DNA of 64,000 nucleotides from Roseicyclus persicicus (GTDB lineage: Bacteria; Pseudomonadota; Alphaproteobacteria; Rhodobacterales; Rhodobacteraceae). Below are positions 38,536 to 48,038 of the stretch, one piece after another (the stretch's first letter is position 1; each line of letters starts with the position of its first letter). The DNA lies in contig NZ_JAAZQQ010000007.1 of assembly GCF_012395815.1 (NCBI RefSeq), positions 182,656-246,655 of the forward strand, in the 5' to 3' direction. Both the position numbers and the translations under genes were made by a program. The notes below the pieces were generated by a model. The model was not told the DNA's origin. It ran no database searches and saw only the letters and a list, made by a program, of their open reading frames with translations.

Positions 38536-39150
38536 TCACAGTCCAATCCACGCCCGGAGCAGGCTGACCAAGGTGGCGCCCGCGAGCAGCAGCGTGCCGA
38601 TCCAGGCCAGGCCCAGGATCGTGCCGACGACCACCAGGATGCCGTCGCGCTGCAGCAGGCCCATCGCCACGATCACCACGGCGATGCCCGGCACCGTGTT
38701 GGTGCCCGGCAGCGGCACCAGGATCGAGGCGCTGAACACCACCAGCGCGACCCCCACCAGCTGATCCAGCGGGCGCCGCGTCAGCGCGGCCAGCCGCGGG
38801 CGGCTGACCGCCTCGATCCGCCGGAGCCACGGCTCGGCCCGCTGCGCCAGCCCCGCGAGGCTGGATGTCGCGACCTGCCGCGCGCCAAGCCTGCCCGGCA
38901 GCCATGGCGTGCCCCGGCCCAGCAGGATCTGCCCCGAGACGAACATCAGCGGCAGGGCGACGATCTGCGGCACGCCGTAGAGAAACGGGATGCAGCAGGG
39001 CAGCGCCAGCACCAGCAGGAAGAGGCCGAAGGCGCGCTCGTTCAGCTGCGCGAGGATCCAGTCGAGCGTGACCGAGTCGCCCTCCGCGTCCTGGGCCAAC
39101 AGGTGCAGCCGTTGCGAAATCGTGAATGGCTCGTCGCCGGATGCCGTCAT
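38536..39150 (-). CDS. exoD: ExoD-family membrane protein
   Basis: A 204-residue integral membrane protein of the ExoD family, originally linked to exopolysaccharide production and alkali tolerance in Rhizobium. It has a soluble N-terminal part with TLDWILAQLNERAFGLFLLV, a conserved ALPCCIPFLYGVPQIVALPL helix, and a C-terminal half with LVPLPGTNTVPGIAVVI. Exact role unknown. The start at 39150 fits the family. It probably heads a two-gene unit with dsbB. The 183-base gap to tRNA-Leu on the other strand contains no gene. Confidence 0.9.
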   Translation of the reverse strand: MTASGDEPFTISQRLHLLAQDAEGDSVTLDWILAQLNERAFGLFLLVLALPCCIPFLYGVPQIVALPLMFVSGQILLGRGTPWLPGRLGARQVATSSLAGLAQRAEPWLRRIEAVSRPRLAALTRRPLDQLVGVALVVFSASILVPLPGTNTVPGIAVVIVAMGLLQRDGILVVVGTILGLAWIGTLLLAGATLVSLLRAWIGL

Positions 39151-39333
39151 CGGCGCGTCTCCTCGTGGGGTCCCGGCGCGGGCGCGGCACCTCGAATCGC
39201 CGGCATCGGTAGCAAACCGGAGCCTGGCTCACCAGCGCCGAGCGGACCGGGGCCCGACACGATCCCGCCAGCGGGCCGCGGCAAGGATTCGGGCTGGACG
39301 CGATGGGGCGACTTCGGTATCGCCTCGAGCGTT

Positions 39334-39418
39334 GCCCGAGTGGCGGAATTGGTAGACGCAGCGGATTCAAAATCCGCCGCCGCAAGGCTTGCCGGTTCGA
39401 GCCCGGCCTCGGGTACCA
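39334..39418 (+). tRNA. tRNA-Leu (anticodon CAA)
   Basis: Class II tRNA of 82 bases plus encoded CCA (39416-39418). Acceptor GCCCGAG pairs with CTCGGGT (one G-T pair); the anticodon loop TTCAAAA gives CAA; a long variable arm (CGCCGCAAGGCT region) precedes the GGTTCGAGCC T-arm. Confidence 0.96.
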
Positions 39419-40161
39419 CCCTCTCCGCAAGTTCCCACCCCCGCCTCGCCGCGCGATTCGCCGCGGCCGATCTCGATCTGGCGACAAATCGGGCAAGCCG
39501 CCGGTTTTGTTGACGGGCCCCGTGCGGCGGGATTGCGGCGAAACCGGGGCGGACGGGACATACTGTTTCCGGGACGGAACAGGTTGATCGTCGCCAGGTT
39601 GCGAACAATGACCCGGGTTCCCCCAGGGCGGGTTTCGCGCCCGGCGGCGGGAATCCGCCCAAAACCTTAATCATTTGTTAACGGAACCGGCGCGGACGGC
39701 GGCCGTGCCCGCGTTGCGCCGGGCGAAACGATCTGCCTTGGATGTGGACGGAAATGGACCGGAATGGGGCCGCCGCCGCCACATTCGTGACGTCTTTCCG
39801 AAAGATTTCGCTTTCTGGAACGGCCCTGTTCCGGGTATCCAGATGGCAGCCCGACTGGGGGGCGATGTCTGCATAGGCCACGGGGGCGGCCGCACGAAAA
39901 CGTATCCGCGGAAGCGGGGCGAAAGGTGCGCCGTAGGTCGTCGTCGTTCGACGTCTCACGCCGCATTCCGGCCGTGCCGGTCAAGGGGAACGCCCTGCTG
40001 CGTCCGCCCTGGCCGCGCCAGCACATGCCTCAGCCCGGATCCGTCTCCGTGCGGACCGCCCTCGGGGTCGCAGGGTCGCCTGCTTGTTCGAAGTAAACCG
40101 ATGTTGCCCGTCTTGACGGGGCGAGCCGGGGGTTCCGCCCGGCAAAAGGAGCGTGAGACAG
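39419..40161. other. Long intergenic region (0.74 kb) before the RTX-Hint gene
   Basis: No gene is convincing here: frames lack ribosome-binding sites and have atypical composition. It contains a perfect CtrA box at 39667-39682 (listed separately). The large size suggests a regulatory region or long leader for the RTX gene. Confidence 0.6.
39667..39682. promoter_or_regulatory. Perfect CtrA binding site
   Basis: TTAATCATTTGTTAAC is an exact TTAA-N7-TTAAC CtrA consensus, striking in DNA this GC-rich. It lies 480 bases upstream of the RTX-Hint gene and 249 bases after tRNA-Leu; the RTX gene is the only downstream protein gene on the plus strand. Confidence 0.6.
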
Positions 40162-43100
40162 ATGGCGATCACTATCACTGCAGCGGGAACCGTCTGCGTC
40201 GTTCCCGGCGAGACCTACATCATCGCTCCGACCCTCAAGGGCGAAGTGAAGTTCGAGGCGAACCCGCATGACCCGGCGCCGGTGGACTTCAACATCGTCC
40301 TGGCCGAAAGCCCCACGCACAGCAGCGACGTCAAGCTCAAGATCTACAGCGACGACGACCTGAGCCCGCATGTCACGGTGGCCGACGGCTACAACGGCCC
40401 CAAGACCGAGTTCGACTTCAAGAAGGCCGCCGATACCGAGTTTGACATCGGCGACGGCGTGGTGTTCGAGAAGTTCGAGGTGTCCGAGGACGGCAAGGAT
40501 GTCGTCACCGTCGGCGCCTTCGACCGGATGGAGCTGAAGCAGCTGGGCTACCTCGAGCTGGACGGCAACGGCTCGGACGACCTGAAGCCGGCCGACGAGC
40601 TGCGGCTCGACGTCAGCTGGCTGACGCCCGCCGAGCTGGCGGCGCTGGAGGCGGAGCTCGTGAAGGAGGGCTTCGTGACCGACGGCGCCGGCACCTGGAC
40701 GGCGGCCGACGACGATGACCGGGATGTGGAGGTCAAGCTCGACCTCGACGGCGACGGCCACAAGGACTTCGAGCTCAAGCTGCACAACTGGGAAAAGATC
40801 GTCCTCGGCGACGGCACCACCCCCGACTACATCGTCGAGGGCACCTCGGGCGACGACCTGATCGACGCGGCCTACACCGGCGACCCCGAGGGCGACAGCA
40901 TCGACGCCGGCGACAACCTCGCGGGCAACGACGACGACCTGGTCGACGCGGGCTCGGGCGACGACACCGTTTTCGCGGGCAACGGCAACGACACCGTCTA
41001 TGCCGGCGGCGGCAACGACAGCGTGTCCGGCGATGCCGGCAACGACGTGATCTACGGCGACCAGTCGCTGGGCGAGGCCGACGGCAACGGCGCCGTGCGC
41101 GAAAGCTTCGAGTGGGATCTGGCACCCGATCCGAACGGGCCGGCCCCGATCGACAACGGCGACAAGATCACCGGCTTCACCCAGAACACCGGGTCGGTCG
41201 ACGTGACCTTCTCGATCGTGTCCAGCTCGACCGGCGTGCAGCACGAGTTCGAGAACACCGACCAGAACGTGACCGGCATCAACAGCGGCACCGAGACGAT
41301 CGACGACAACTCGTCCTTCTCCAGCGAGACCGGCGGCAATGGCCGGCTGGCGACCTACCAGCTCGACTTCAAGACGCCGGGCACCAGCAACGCCTCGCCG
41401 GTCGAGAACGTGTCGTTCCGCATCAACGACATCGACGGCAGCGGCTTTGTCCGGGTCTTCGCCTATGACGCCGCGGGCAACCCGATCGAGGTGGAGCTGA
41501 CGGCGGGCGCCAACCTCACGCTCAGCAACAGCGACGCCGTTCCGGGCGCCGACACCGCGGCCTCGAAGGGCGGCTACCTGCCGGACAACTCGGCCGAATA
41601 CTCGGTCCTCGTCAGCATCCCCGGCCCGGTCGCGAAGATCGTGATCCAGCACGGCCAGAACGGCCCGAACAACTCGGGCATCAACGTCACCGACGTGTTC
41701 TTCGACGTGCCCGCCGTGCTCGACGGCCCCGGCAACGACACGCTGTCGGGCGGCGACGGCGACGACCTGATCTACGGCGAGGGCGGCGACGACTCGCTGC
41801 TGGGCGGCGCCGGCAAGGACACGCTGGACGGCGGCACCGGCAACGACACGCTGTCGGGCGGCACCGGCGACGACGTGCTGCTGGGCGGCGACGGCAACGA
41901 CGTGCTGAACGGCAACGACGGCAACGACAGCCTCGATGGCGGCACCGGCAACGACTCGCTCAGCGGGGGCAACGGCAACGACACCCTCAAGGGCGGGGCG
42001 GGCCAGGACACGCTGGCCGGCGGCGCGGGCAACGACGTCATGGACGGCGGCGCGGGCAACGACACCCTCACCGGCGGGTCGGGCAACGACTCGATCACCG
42101 ATCTCGAGGGCGACAACCTGATCGTCTCGGGCGGCGAGGGCCTGCCGGACCTGGGCTTCCCCTTCATCGGCAGCCCCGATCCGAACCCGAACGACGACCG
42201 CGACACGGTCACCACCGGGGCCGGCAACGACACCATCTCGACGGGTGACGACGACGACGTGATCAACGCCGGCGACGGCAACAACGTGGTCGACGGCGGC
42301 TATGACCGCGACAGCATCACCACCGGCTCGGGCAACGACTCGATCATCGGCGGCGAAGGCAACGACACGATCTCGTCCGGTGCCGGCGACGACACCATCT
42401 ACGGCGGCGAGAACGAGCCGCTCGTCAACCTGATCGACAACAACGTCAACCCGGCCAACAACGACCCGATCCTGAACAATGGCGACGACCTGATCGACGC
42501 CGGCGACGGCAACGACCTGGTCTTCGGCGAGGATGACAACGACACCATCTTCGGCGGCGCCGGCAACGACACGCTGGACGGCGGCATCGACGACGACGTG
42601 ATCGACGGCGGCAGCGGCGATGACCTGATCATCGGCGGCCAGGGCGCCGACAGCCTGTCGGGCGGCACCGGCAACGACACCTTCGTGATCGGCGACTTCA
42701 CCGATCCGATCTTCGGCGATGTCTACAAGGAAGGCATCGGCGACACCATCCTCGGTGGCGAGGATCCCGACGACGGCGACATCGACGTGCTGGACCTGTC
42801 CGGCGCCGGCCCGCTCAAGATCATCTACGACGATGCGCTGGATCCGGGCGGCGAGCCGGGCGAGTCGGGCAAGGTGATCTTCTACACCGACGCCAGCCAG
42901 ACCACGATCGCGGGCGAGCTGATCTTCAAGGAGATCGAGAACGTCATCCCCTGCTTCACCCCCGGCACGCTGATCGCGACGCCGAAGGGCGAGGTCCCGG
43001 TGGAAAGCCTGCGCGAGGGCGACCGCGTCGTCACCCGCGACAACGGCATCCAGGAGATCCGCTGGGTCGGCAGCCGCACGCTGAACCGCGAGGAGCTGGC

Positions 43101-43533
43101 CAAGGCGCCGAACCTCCGGCCGATCCTGATCAAGGCCGGCAGCCTCGGCCACGGCCTGCCCGAGCGCGACATGGTGGTCTCGCCGCAGCACCGGATGCTG
43201 ATCGCGGGCGACCGGACCCAGCTCTACTTCGACGAGAGCGAGGTCCTGGTGGCGGCCAAGCACCTGGTCAACGCGGGCACGATCCAGACGCTGGAGACGC
43301 TGCGCACGACCTACATCCACTTCATGTTCGACCGCCACGAGGTGGTTCTGTCGAACGGCGCCTGGACCGAGAGCTTCCAGCCCGGCGACCAGACGCTGGG
43401 GACGATGGGCAACGAGGTGCGGGACGAGATCCTGGCGCTGTTCCCGGATCTCGCCACCAGGGAGGGGATCGCCGACTACGCCGCCGCGCGCCGCTCGCTC
43501 AAGGCGCACGAGGCCCGGCTTCTGCAACTCTGA
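40162..43533 (+). CDS. Large RTX (Ca-binding repeat) protein with C-terminal Hint domain
   Basis: A 1123-residue acidic protein. The N-terminal region (1 to about 240) is unrecognised and has no signal peptide. RTX-type nonapeptide repeats ([18 protein letters not shown]) occupy about 264-299, 522-650 and 686-843, with a non-repeat beta domain at about 310-515. A Hint (hedgehog/intein-type) module starts at Cys931 ([20 protein letters not shown]), includes [11 protein letters not shown] and [15 protein letters not shown], and a tail of about 50 residues follows. RTX proteins bind calcium and usually leave by a type I system; none is encoded here. Hint modules can cleave at their first cysteine. 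ATG 40162 has AGGAG ten bases upstream. Probably a secreted adhesin or matrix protein. Confidence 0.88.
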   Translation: MAITITAAGTVCVVPGETYIIAPTLKGEVKFEANPHDPAPVDFNIVLAESPTHSSDVKLKIYSDDDLSPHVTVADGYNGPKTEFDFKKAADTEFDIGDGVVFEKFEVSEDGKDVVTVGAFDRMELKQLGYLELDGNGSDDLKPADELRLDVSWLTPAELAALEAELVKEGFVTDGAGTWTAADDDDRDVEVKLDLDGDGHKDFELKLHNWEKIVLGDGTTPDYIVEGTSGDDLIDAAYTGDPEGDSIDAGDNLAGNDDDLVDAGSGDDTVFAGNGNDTVYAGGGNDSVSGDAGNDVIYGDQSLGEADGNGAVRESFEWDLAPDPNGPAPIDNGDKITGFTQNTGSVDVTFSIVSSSTGVQHEFENTDQNVTGINSGTETIDDNSSFSSETGGNGRLATYQLDFKTPGTSNASPVENVSFRINDIDGSGFVRVFAYDAAGNPIEVELTAGANLTLSNSDAVPGADTAASKGGYLPDNSAEYSVLVSIPGPVAKIVIQHGQNGPNNSGINVTDVFFDVPAVLDGPGNDTLSGGDGDDLIYGEGGDDSLLGGAGKDTLDGGTGNDTLSGGTGDDVLLGGDGNDVLNGNDGNDSLDGGTGNDSLSGGNGNDTLKGGAGQDTLAGGAGNDVMDGGAGNDTLTGGSGNDSITDLEGDNLIVSGGEGLPDLGFPFIGSPDPNPNDDRDTVTTGAGNDTISTGDDDDVINAGDGNNVVDGGYDRDSITTGSGNDSIIGGEGNDTISSGAGDDTIYGGENEPLVNLIDNNVNPANNDPILNNGDDLIDAGDGNDLVFGEDDNDTIFGGAGNDTLDGGIDDDVIDGGSGDDLIIGGQGADSLSGGTGNDTFVIGDFTDPIFGDVYKEGIGDTILGGEDPDDGDIDVLDLSGAGPLKIIYDDALDPGGEPGESGKVIFYTDASQTTIAGELIFKEIENVIPCFTPGTLIATPKGEVPVESLREGDRVVTRDNGIQEIRWVGSRTLNREELAKAPNLRPILIKAGSLGHGLPERDMVVSPQHRMLIAGDRTQLYFDESEVLVAAKHLVNAGTIQTLETLRTTYIHFMFDRHEVVLSNGAWTESFQPGDQTLGTMGNEVRDEILALFPDLATREGIADYAAARRSLKAHEARLLQL

Positions 43534-43583
43534 GCCGCGGACCGGCCCGGCGGCGCCGGGGTCGGACGGCATGGACAAGGACG

Positions 43584-43608
43584 GGGCGGCCAGAACGGCC
43601 GCCCTTTT
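43584..43608 (+). terminator. Rho-independent terminator after the RTX-Hint gene
   Basis: GGGCGGCC-AGAAC-GGCCGCCC followed by TTTT, 50 bases past the stop. An 8-bp perfect stem and T-run; it also sits near the 3' end of the convergent nucleotidyltransferase gene. Confidence 0.85.
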
Positions 43609-43621
43609 CCGTTCCCGGGGG

Positions 43622-44206
43622 TCAGCCGCCGCGGCGCGCGCGCCAGGCCGCCCAGTCCTCGGGCGTGTCGAGGTCGACCGCCGCGCGGTCGCCCTGCAGC
43701 GGCAGGAGCGCGACGCGCGCCGCCTCGCGCTTCAGGATGTCCCGCGCGCCCGCGTCGCCGGTCAGCTGCGCCAGCTCGGGCACCAGGTCGGCGGGGAACA
43801 GCACCGGGTTGCCGGGCCGCCCGTCCTGCGTCGCCGCGCGCAGGATGGTGCCGGGGGATTGCGCGCCGAGCGACAGCATCAGGTAGAGGTCCTGCGCGGT
43901 GATCTCGGGCATGTCGGCCAGCGCGACGAGGACGGGGCCGGCCAGACCCGCGACGCCCGCGCGGATCGAGGCGGCCATGCCGTCGGTGCCGGTCGCCTCC
44001 ACGATCTCCACCGCCAGCCCGTCGAGCGCCGCGCGGCGGGCGTCCTGCGCGGGGCCGAGCACGACGCGGACGGGCACGCCCGCCTTGGTCGCGCGGCGGG
44101 CCATGAGGCGCAGGAGCGGCTCGCCGCCCATGTCCTCCAGCAGCTTGTCGCGGCCCTTCATGCGGGAGGAGGAACCGGCGGCGAGAAGGAGGAGGGTGGC
44201 GGTCAT
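43622..44206 (-). CDS. MobA-like NTP transferase (MocA-type molybdenum cofactor cytidylyltransferase-like)
   Basis: A 194-residue nucleotidyltransferase with the family start LLLLAAGSSSRMKGRDKLL, then LVALADMPEIT (metal-binding Asp) and GRPGNPVLFP. This set matches the MocA/CoxC-type group that cytidylates or otherwise modifies molybdopterin, but other NTP transferases share it. The ATG at 44206 is preferred to an upstream in-frame start because it begins directly at the Rossmann strand. No molybdoenzyme gene is adjacent; the upstream neighbour is a flavoprotein dehydrogenase, 66 bases away on the same strand. Confidence 0.85.
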   Translation of the reverse strand: MTATLLLLAAGSSSRMKGRDKLLEDMGGEPLLRLMARRATKAGVPVRVVLGPAQDARRAALDGLAVEIVEATGTDGMAASIRAGVAGLAGPVLVALADMPEITAQDLYLMLSLGAQSPGTILRAATQDGRPGNPVLFPADLVPELAQLTGDAGARDILKREAARVALLPLQGDRAAVDLDTPEDWAAWRARRGG

Positions 44207-44272
44207 GGACGCATCAGGGCAGGGGGAAGGGGGATGGGTCAAGGTGCGCCTTTACGGCGCGCCGTCCGTGGG

Positions 44273-46690
44273 TCACGCCCGCATCCGCGGATCGTCCCAG
44301 AGCGGCGCCGTGACCACCCGCGCGGGTCGGCGTTCGCCCAGGATCTCGATCTCCACCTCCAGCCCGTCCACCACCCGGTCGGCGGGCAGGAAGCCCATCG
44401 CCGCCGACTGCCCGGTCCAGTGCGAATAGCCGCCCGAGGTGCAGAACCCCGCGACCGTGCCGTCGAGCCAGATCGGCTCCCACGCCACCACGTCGGCCTC
44501 GGCCGCGTCGACCACGAAGCTGGCCAGACGACGCGCGGGCCCGGCGGCCTTTGCCGCCAGCGCGGCCTGCTTGCCGATCCAGTCGGCGGGCTTGTTCCAG
44601 CGGATGAAGCGGTCGAGCCCGGTCTCGGCCGGCGTGTAGTCGGGCGAGAACTCGCGCCCCCAGGACCCGAACCAGCGGTCAAGCCGCAGCGACATCATCG
44701 CCCGCATCCCGAAGGGTTTCAGCCCCAGGTCCTGCCCCGCCGGCCAGAGCGTGTCCCACAGGTGCCGCACGCTCATGTGGTCGGTGAAGATCTCGTAGCC
44801 CAGGTCGCCCGTGTAGCTGACCCGCTGCACGAGGCAATTGGCCATGCCCACGGTCATGGGCCGGACATCCATGAAGCGGAACGCCTCGGTGCTGACATCG
44901 CTGCGGGTGACCCGCGACAACAGCTCTCGCGCCTGCGGCCCCGCGATCTGGAAGCCCGACCGTGCGTCCGAGATGTTCTCGACCCGCACGCCGTCCTCGG
45001 CGTTCTGCTCGAACCAGCGCATGTGCCAGCCCTGCGCGCCGTAGCTGGCGGTCAGCTGGAACTCGGTCTCGGACAGGCAGGAGACGGTGAAATCCCCGAT
45101 GATCTTGCCCGACGGCGCCAGCATCGGCGTCAGCGACATCCGCCCGGGCTTGGGGATCGCGCCGGCCATGATCCGGTCGAGCCAGGCCCGCGCCCGCGGC
45201 CCGGTCACGCGGTACTTGCCGAAGTTCTGCACCTCGTTGATGCCGACGCCCGTGCGCACCGCCATCACCTCGGCCTTGGTCGCCGCCCAGGCGTTCGAGC
45301 GGCGGAAGCTCGGCTCCTCGTAGCGGGGTTCATCGGGCAGGGCGTGGTAGTTCACCACCTCCAGCCCGTATTGCTGCCCCCAGACCGCGTTCATGCCGTC
45401 GAACACCTCGTACATCGGCGTGGTGCGGAAGGGGCGGGCGGCCGGGCGTTCCTCGTTGGGGTAACTCACCGAGAACCGCATCTGGTAGTTCTCGATCACC
45501 TTGGGCACGGTGTAGCCGGGCGAGGTCCAGCTGCCGAAGCGCGCCACGTCGAAGCCGCGCGGGTCGCGCTCCACCTCGCCCTCGATCATCCATTGCGCGA
45601 GCGCCAGCCCCATGCCGCCGCCCTGGCTGAAGCCCGCCATGACGGCGCAGGCCGACCAGTAGTTGCGCAGCCCCGGCACCGGCCCGATCAGCGGGTTGCC
45701 GTCGGGGGCGAAGGTGAAGGGGCCGTGGATCACGCGCTTGACGCCGCTGCGCTCCAGCACGGGGAACCGGCGGTAGGCGAAATTGACCGAATCCTCGATC
45801 TTGTCGAACTGCTCGTTCAACAGCTCGTGGCCGAAATTCCAGGGCGTGCCGTCCACCGCCCAGGGCTCGCAGGGCTTCTCGTAGAAGCCGATGCAAAGGC
45901 CGCGGCCCTCCTGCCTGAGATAGCTTTCGCCGCCGGGGTCCATCACGTGCGGGAACTCGCGGCCGGATTTCAGGATCTCCATGATCTCGGGGATGTCGTC
46001 GGTCACCAGGTACTGGTGCGCCATCGGCAGGAGCTGCAGGTAGACGCCCGCCATCGCGCCCACCTCGCGCGCCCACAATCCGGCGGCGTTCACCAGGTGC
46101 TCGCACCGGATCGTGCCCTTCTCGGTCACCACCTCCCAGCCCTCCGCGGTGGGCCGGGTCTCCAGCACGCGGTTGTGCAGCACGATCTCGGCCCCGCCCA
46201 TCTTGGCCGCCCGCGCATAGGCGTGGGTCGTGCCCGAGGGGTCGAGGTGCCCGTCGAGCGGGTCGTAGAGCGCGCCGAGGATGCCGTCGAGGTTGACCAT
46301 CCCGTCGGTCAGCTTGTGGATTTCCTCGGGCCCGAGGATTTCCGTGTCCAGCCCCATGTAGCGGTGCTTGGCGCGCTCGGCCTTGAGCATCTCGAACCGC
46401 GCCGGGTTGTCGGCCAGCGTGATGCCGCCGACATGGTGCAGCCCGCACGACATGCCGGTGATCGCCTCCAGCTCCTTGTAGAGCCGTATGGTATAGCCCT
46501 GCAGCGCCGCCATGTTGGTGTCGCCGTTCAGCGTGTGAAAGCCCCCCGCCGCGTGCCAGGTGGAGCCCGAGGTCAGCTCGGACCGCTCGATCAGCATGAC
46601 GTCCGACCAGCCCAGCTTGGTCAGGTGATAGGCGACCGAGCAGCCGACGACGCCGCCGCCGATGATGCAGACGCGGGTGGTGGTTTTCAT
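44273..46690 (-). CDS. Dimethylglycine/sarcosine dehydrogenase-type flavoprotein (DAO plus GcvT domains)
   Basis: An 805-residue enzyme. The N-terminal half is an FAD-dependent amine oxidoreductase (VCIIGGGVVGCSVAYHL; the SGSTWHAAGGFH stretch is where the family often bears covalent FAD). The C-terminal half is an aminomethyltransferase/GcvT-like folate domain (GVGINEVQNFGKYRVTGPRA, SYTGDLGYEIFTDH, LGLKPFGMRAM). This arrangement fits dimethylglycine or sarcosine dehydrogenases that demethylate substrates and pass the one-carbon unit to tetrahydrofolate, as in glycine betaine catabolism by marine Rhodobacterales. Exact substrate uncertain. The ATG at 46690 is clear; an open frame continuing farther upstream is not coding. 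Confidence 0.92.
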   Translation of the reverse strand: MKTTTRVCIIGGGVVGCSVAYHLTKLGWSDVMLIERSELTSGSTWHAAGGFHTLNGDTNMAALQGYTIRLYKELEAITGMSCGLHHVGGITLADNPARFEMLKAERAKHRYMGLDTEILGPEEIHKLTDGMVNLDGILGALYDPLDGHLDPSGTTHAYARAAKMGGAEIVLHNRVLETRPTAEGWEVVTEKGTIRCEHLVNAAGLWAREVGAMAGVYLQLLPMAHQYLVTDDIPEIMEILKSGREFPHVMDPGGESYLRQEGRGLCIGFYEKPCEPWAVDGTPWNFGHELLNEQFDKIEDSVNFAYRRFPVLERSGVKRVIHGPFTFAPDGNPLIGPVPGLRNYWSACAVMAGFSQGGGMGLALAQWMIEGEVERDPRGFDVARFGSWTSPGYTVPKVIENYQMRFSVSYPNEERPAARPFRTTPMYEVFDGMNAVWGQQYGLEVVNYHALPDEPRYEEPSFRRSNAWAATKAEVMAVRTGVGINEVQNFGKYRVTGPRARAWLDRIMAGAIPKPGRMSLTPMLAPSGKIIGDFTVSCLSETEFQLTASYGAQGWHMRWFEQNAEDGVRVENISDARSGFQIAGPQARELLSRVTRSDVSTEAFRFMDVRPMTVGMANCLVQRVSYTGDLGYEIFTDHMSVRHLWDTLWPAGQDLGLKPFGMRAMMSLRLDRWFGSWGREFSPDYTPAETGLDRFIRWNKPADWIGKQAALAAKAAGPARRLASFVVDAAEADVVAWEPIWLDGTVAGFCTSGGYSHWTGQSAAMGFLPADRVVDGLEVEIEILGERRPARVVTAPLWDDPRMRA

Positions 46691-46790
46691 GGGGGACCTC
46701 CGGTAGACACGGGGCACACCGTGGCGCGGCCCCGCACCGCGCCACAAGCCCAAAGGCGACATGCCATGTCGCGGCGCGGAGGCGAGGCGA

Positions 46791-48038
46791 ATGTTCGGCA
46801 CGATCTGGCGATGGGCGCGGCAGCAGGCGCGCCGGATCCATGTGCGGGTGATCCTGGTCGCGGTGCTGAACCTTGTCGCACTGGGCCTGGCGGCGGTGGC
46901 GGGCCCCTGGCTGCCGCCGGGGCTGGCCGGTCGGGTGGGGGCGGGGGCGGTCGACGCCATCCTGCAGGTGCTGGCCAGTTCCATGCTGGCGGTGACCACC
47001 TTTTCGCTGACGGTCATGGTCACGGGCTTTTCCCGCGCCGAGGGGCAGTGGTCCCCGCGCGGGCAGGAGCTGTTGCGGCAGGACACGGTCACCCACTCGG
47101 TGCTGGCGACCTTTCTGGGCGCGTTCCTCTACGCGCTGATCGGCATCATCCTGCGCGCGGCGGGCGTGTTCGGCGAGGACGACCTGGTGGTGCTCTTCGC
47201 GGTCACGGTGGCGGTGGCGCTGTGGATCGTGGTGACGATGATCCGCTGGATCGTGCACCTCGACGGCTTCGGCAGCCTGTCCTTCACGCTCGACGCGATC
47301 GAGGCGCGCGCGGCCGAGGCGGTGGCGGGCTTCGCGCGCAGCCCCGCGCAGGGGGCGCAGGTGCTGCCCCCCGGCGCCCATCCCCCCGCCGGCGGCACCG
47401 GCGTGCACGCCACCCGCGCCGGGCATGTGGAGCAGGTCTACGAGGGCGCGCTGCAGGAGGCGGCGGCGTTCCTCGACGCCGAGATCTACGTGCTGCGCCC
47501 GGTCGGCAGCTTCGTGCAGCCGGGCGACCTCCTGGCCCGTGTCGTCGGTGGCCGCAGCCCCGGCGACGAGAGCGAGGCGGCGATCCGCGCGGCCATCCCG
47601 GTGGGGGCGGCGCGCAGCTTCGAGATGGACCCGGTCCATGCCATCGCCACCCTGGCCGAGGTCGGCACCCGGGCGCTGTCGCCGGGGGTGAACGACCCGC
47701 AGACGGCGGTGGCGGTGGTCTACCGTCTGGCCCGGGTTCTGGGCGCCGTGGCCGCCGCCGCGCCCGAGCCCGCGCCGCGCTGCGACCGGGTCTGGTTGGC
47801 CGCGGTGCCGCTGGAGCGGCTGGTGGATGCGGGCTTCGGCGCAGTGGCGCGCCACGCGGGCGGCGCGCTCGAGGTGAACCTCGCGTTGCAGGACGCGCTG
47901 GGCTCGTTGACGCGGCTGGGCCATGCGGGGCTGGCCGAGGCGGCGCGCGCCGCGGCGGAGGACCATGCCCGGCGGGCGCTGGCCGCGACCGGCGACCCCG
48001 TCGACCGCGCCCGGATCGAGGCCGCGCGGGCGCGCTAG
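46791..48038 (+). CDS. DUF2254 family membrane protein
   Basis: A 415-residue protein. Four hydrophobic helices occupy the first 150 residues (VRVILVAVLNLVALGLAAV, the LQVLASSMLAVTTFSLTVMV segment, FLGAFLYALIGII, and VVLFAVTVAVALWIVV), which is the conserved part of DUF2254. A soluble C-terminal region follows (about 170-415; VGTRALSPGVNDPQTA is a family signature). Function unknown. ATG 46791 has GGAGG eight bases upstream and is preferred to an ATG ten codons earlier. Its end overlaps the convergent CorC-like gene by four bases. Confidence 0.9.
   Translation: MFGTIWRWARQQARRIHVRVILVAVLNLVALGLAAVAGPWLPPGLAGRVGAGAVDAILQVLASSMLAVTTFSLTVMVTGFSRAEGQWSPRGQELLRQDTVTHSVLATFLGAFLYALIGIILRAAGVFGEDDLVVLFAVTVAVALWIVVTMIRWIVHLDGFGSLSFTLDAIEARAAEAVAGFARSPAQGAQVLPPGAHPPAGGTGVHATRAGHVEQVYEGALQEAAAFLDAEIYVLRPVGSFVQPGDLLARVVGGRSPGDESEAAIRAAIPVGAARSFEMDPVHAIATLAEVGTRALSPGVNDPQTAVAVVYRLARVLGAVAAAAPEPAPRCDRVWLAAVPLERLVDAGFGAVARHAGGALEVNLALQDALGSLTRLGHAGLAEAARAAAEDHARRALAATGDPVDRARIEAARAR

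Noticed and set aside
39675..40271. Open frame of about 200 codons before the RTX gene
   Set aside because: No ribosome-binding site, no recognisable motif, proline/arginine/cysteine-rich composition, and it runs into the RTX gene in another frame.
40945..42690. Regular short repeats resembling a satellite or CRISPR-like array
   Set aside because: They are in-frame nonapeptide (GGxGNDTL-type) RTX codons with variable spacing and no conserved spacers; protein repeats explain them.
46691..47092. Extended N-terminus of the dimethylglycine dehydrogenase-type gene
   Set aside because: The open frame continues upstream but lies antisense to the DUF2254 gene and precedes a perfect FAD-motif start at 46690.
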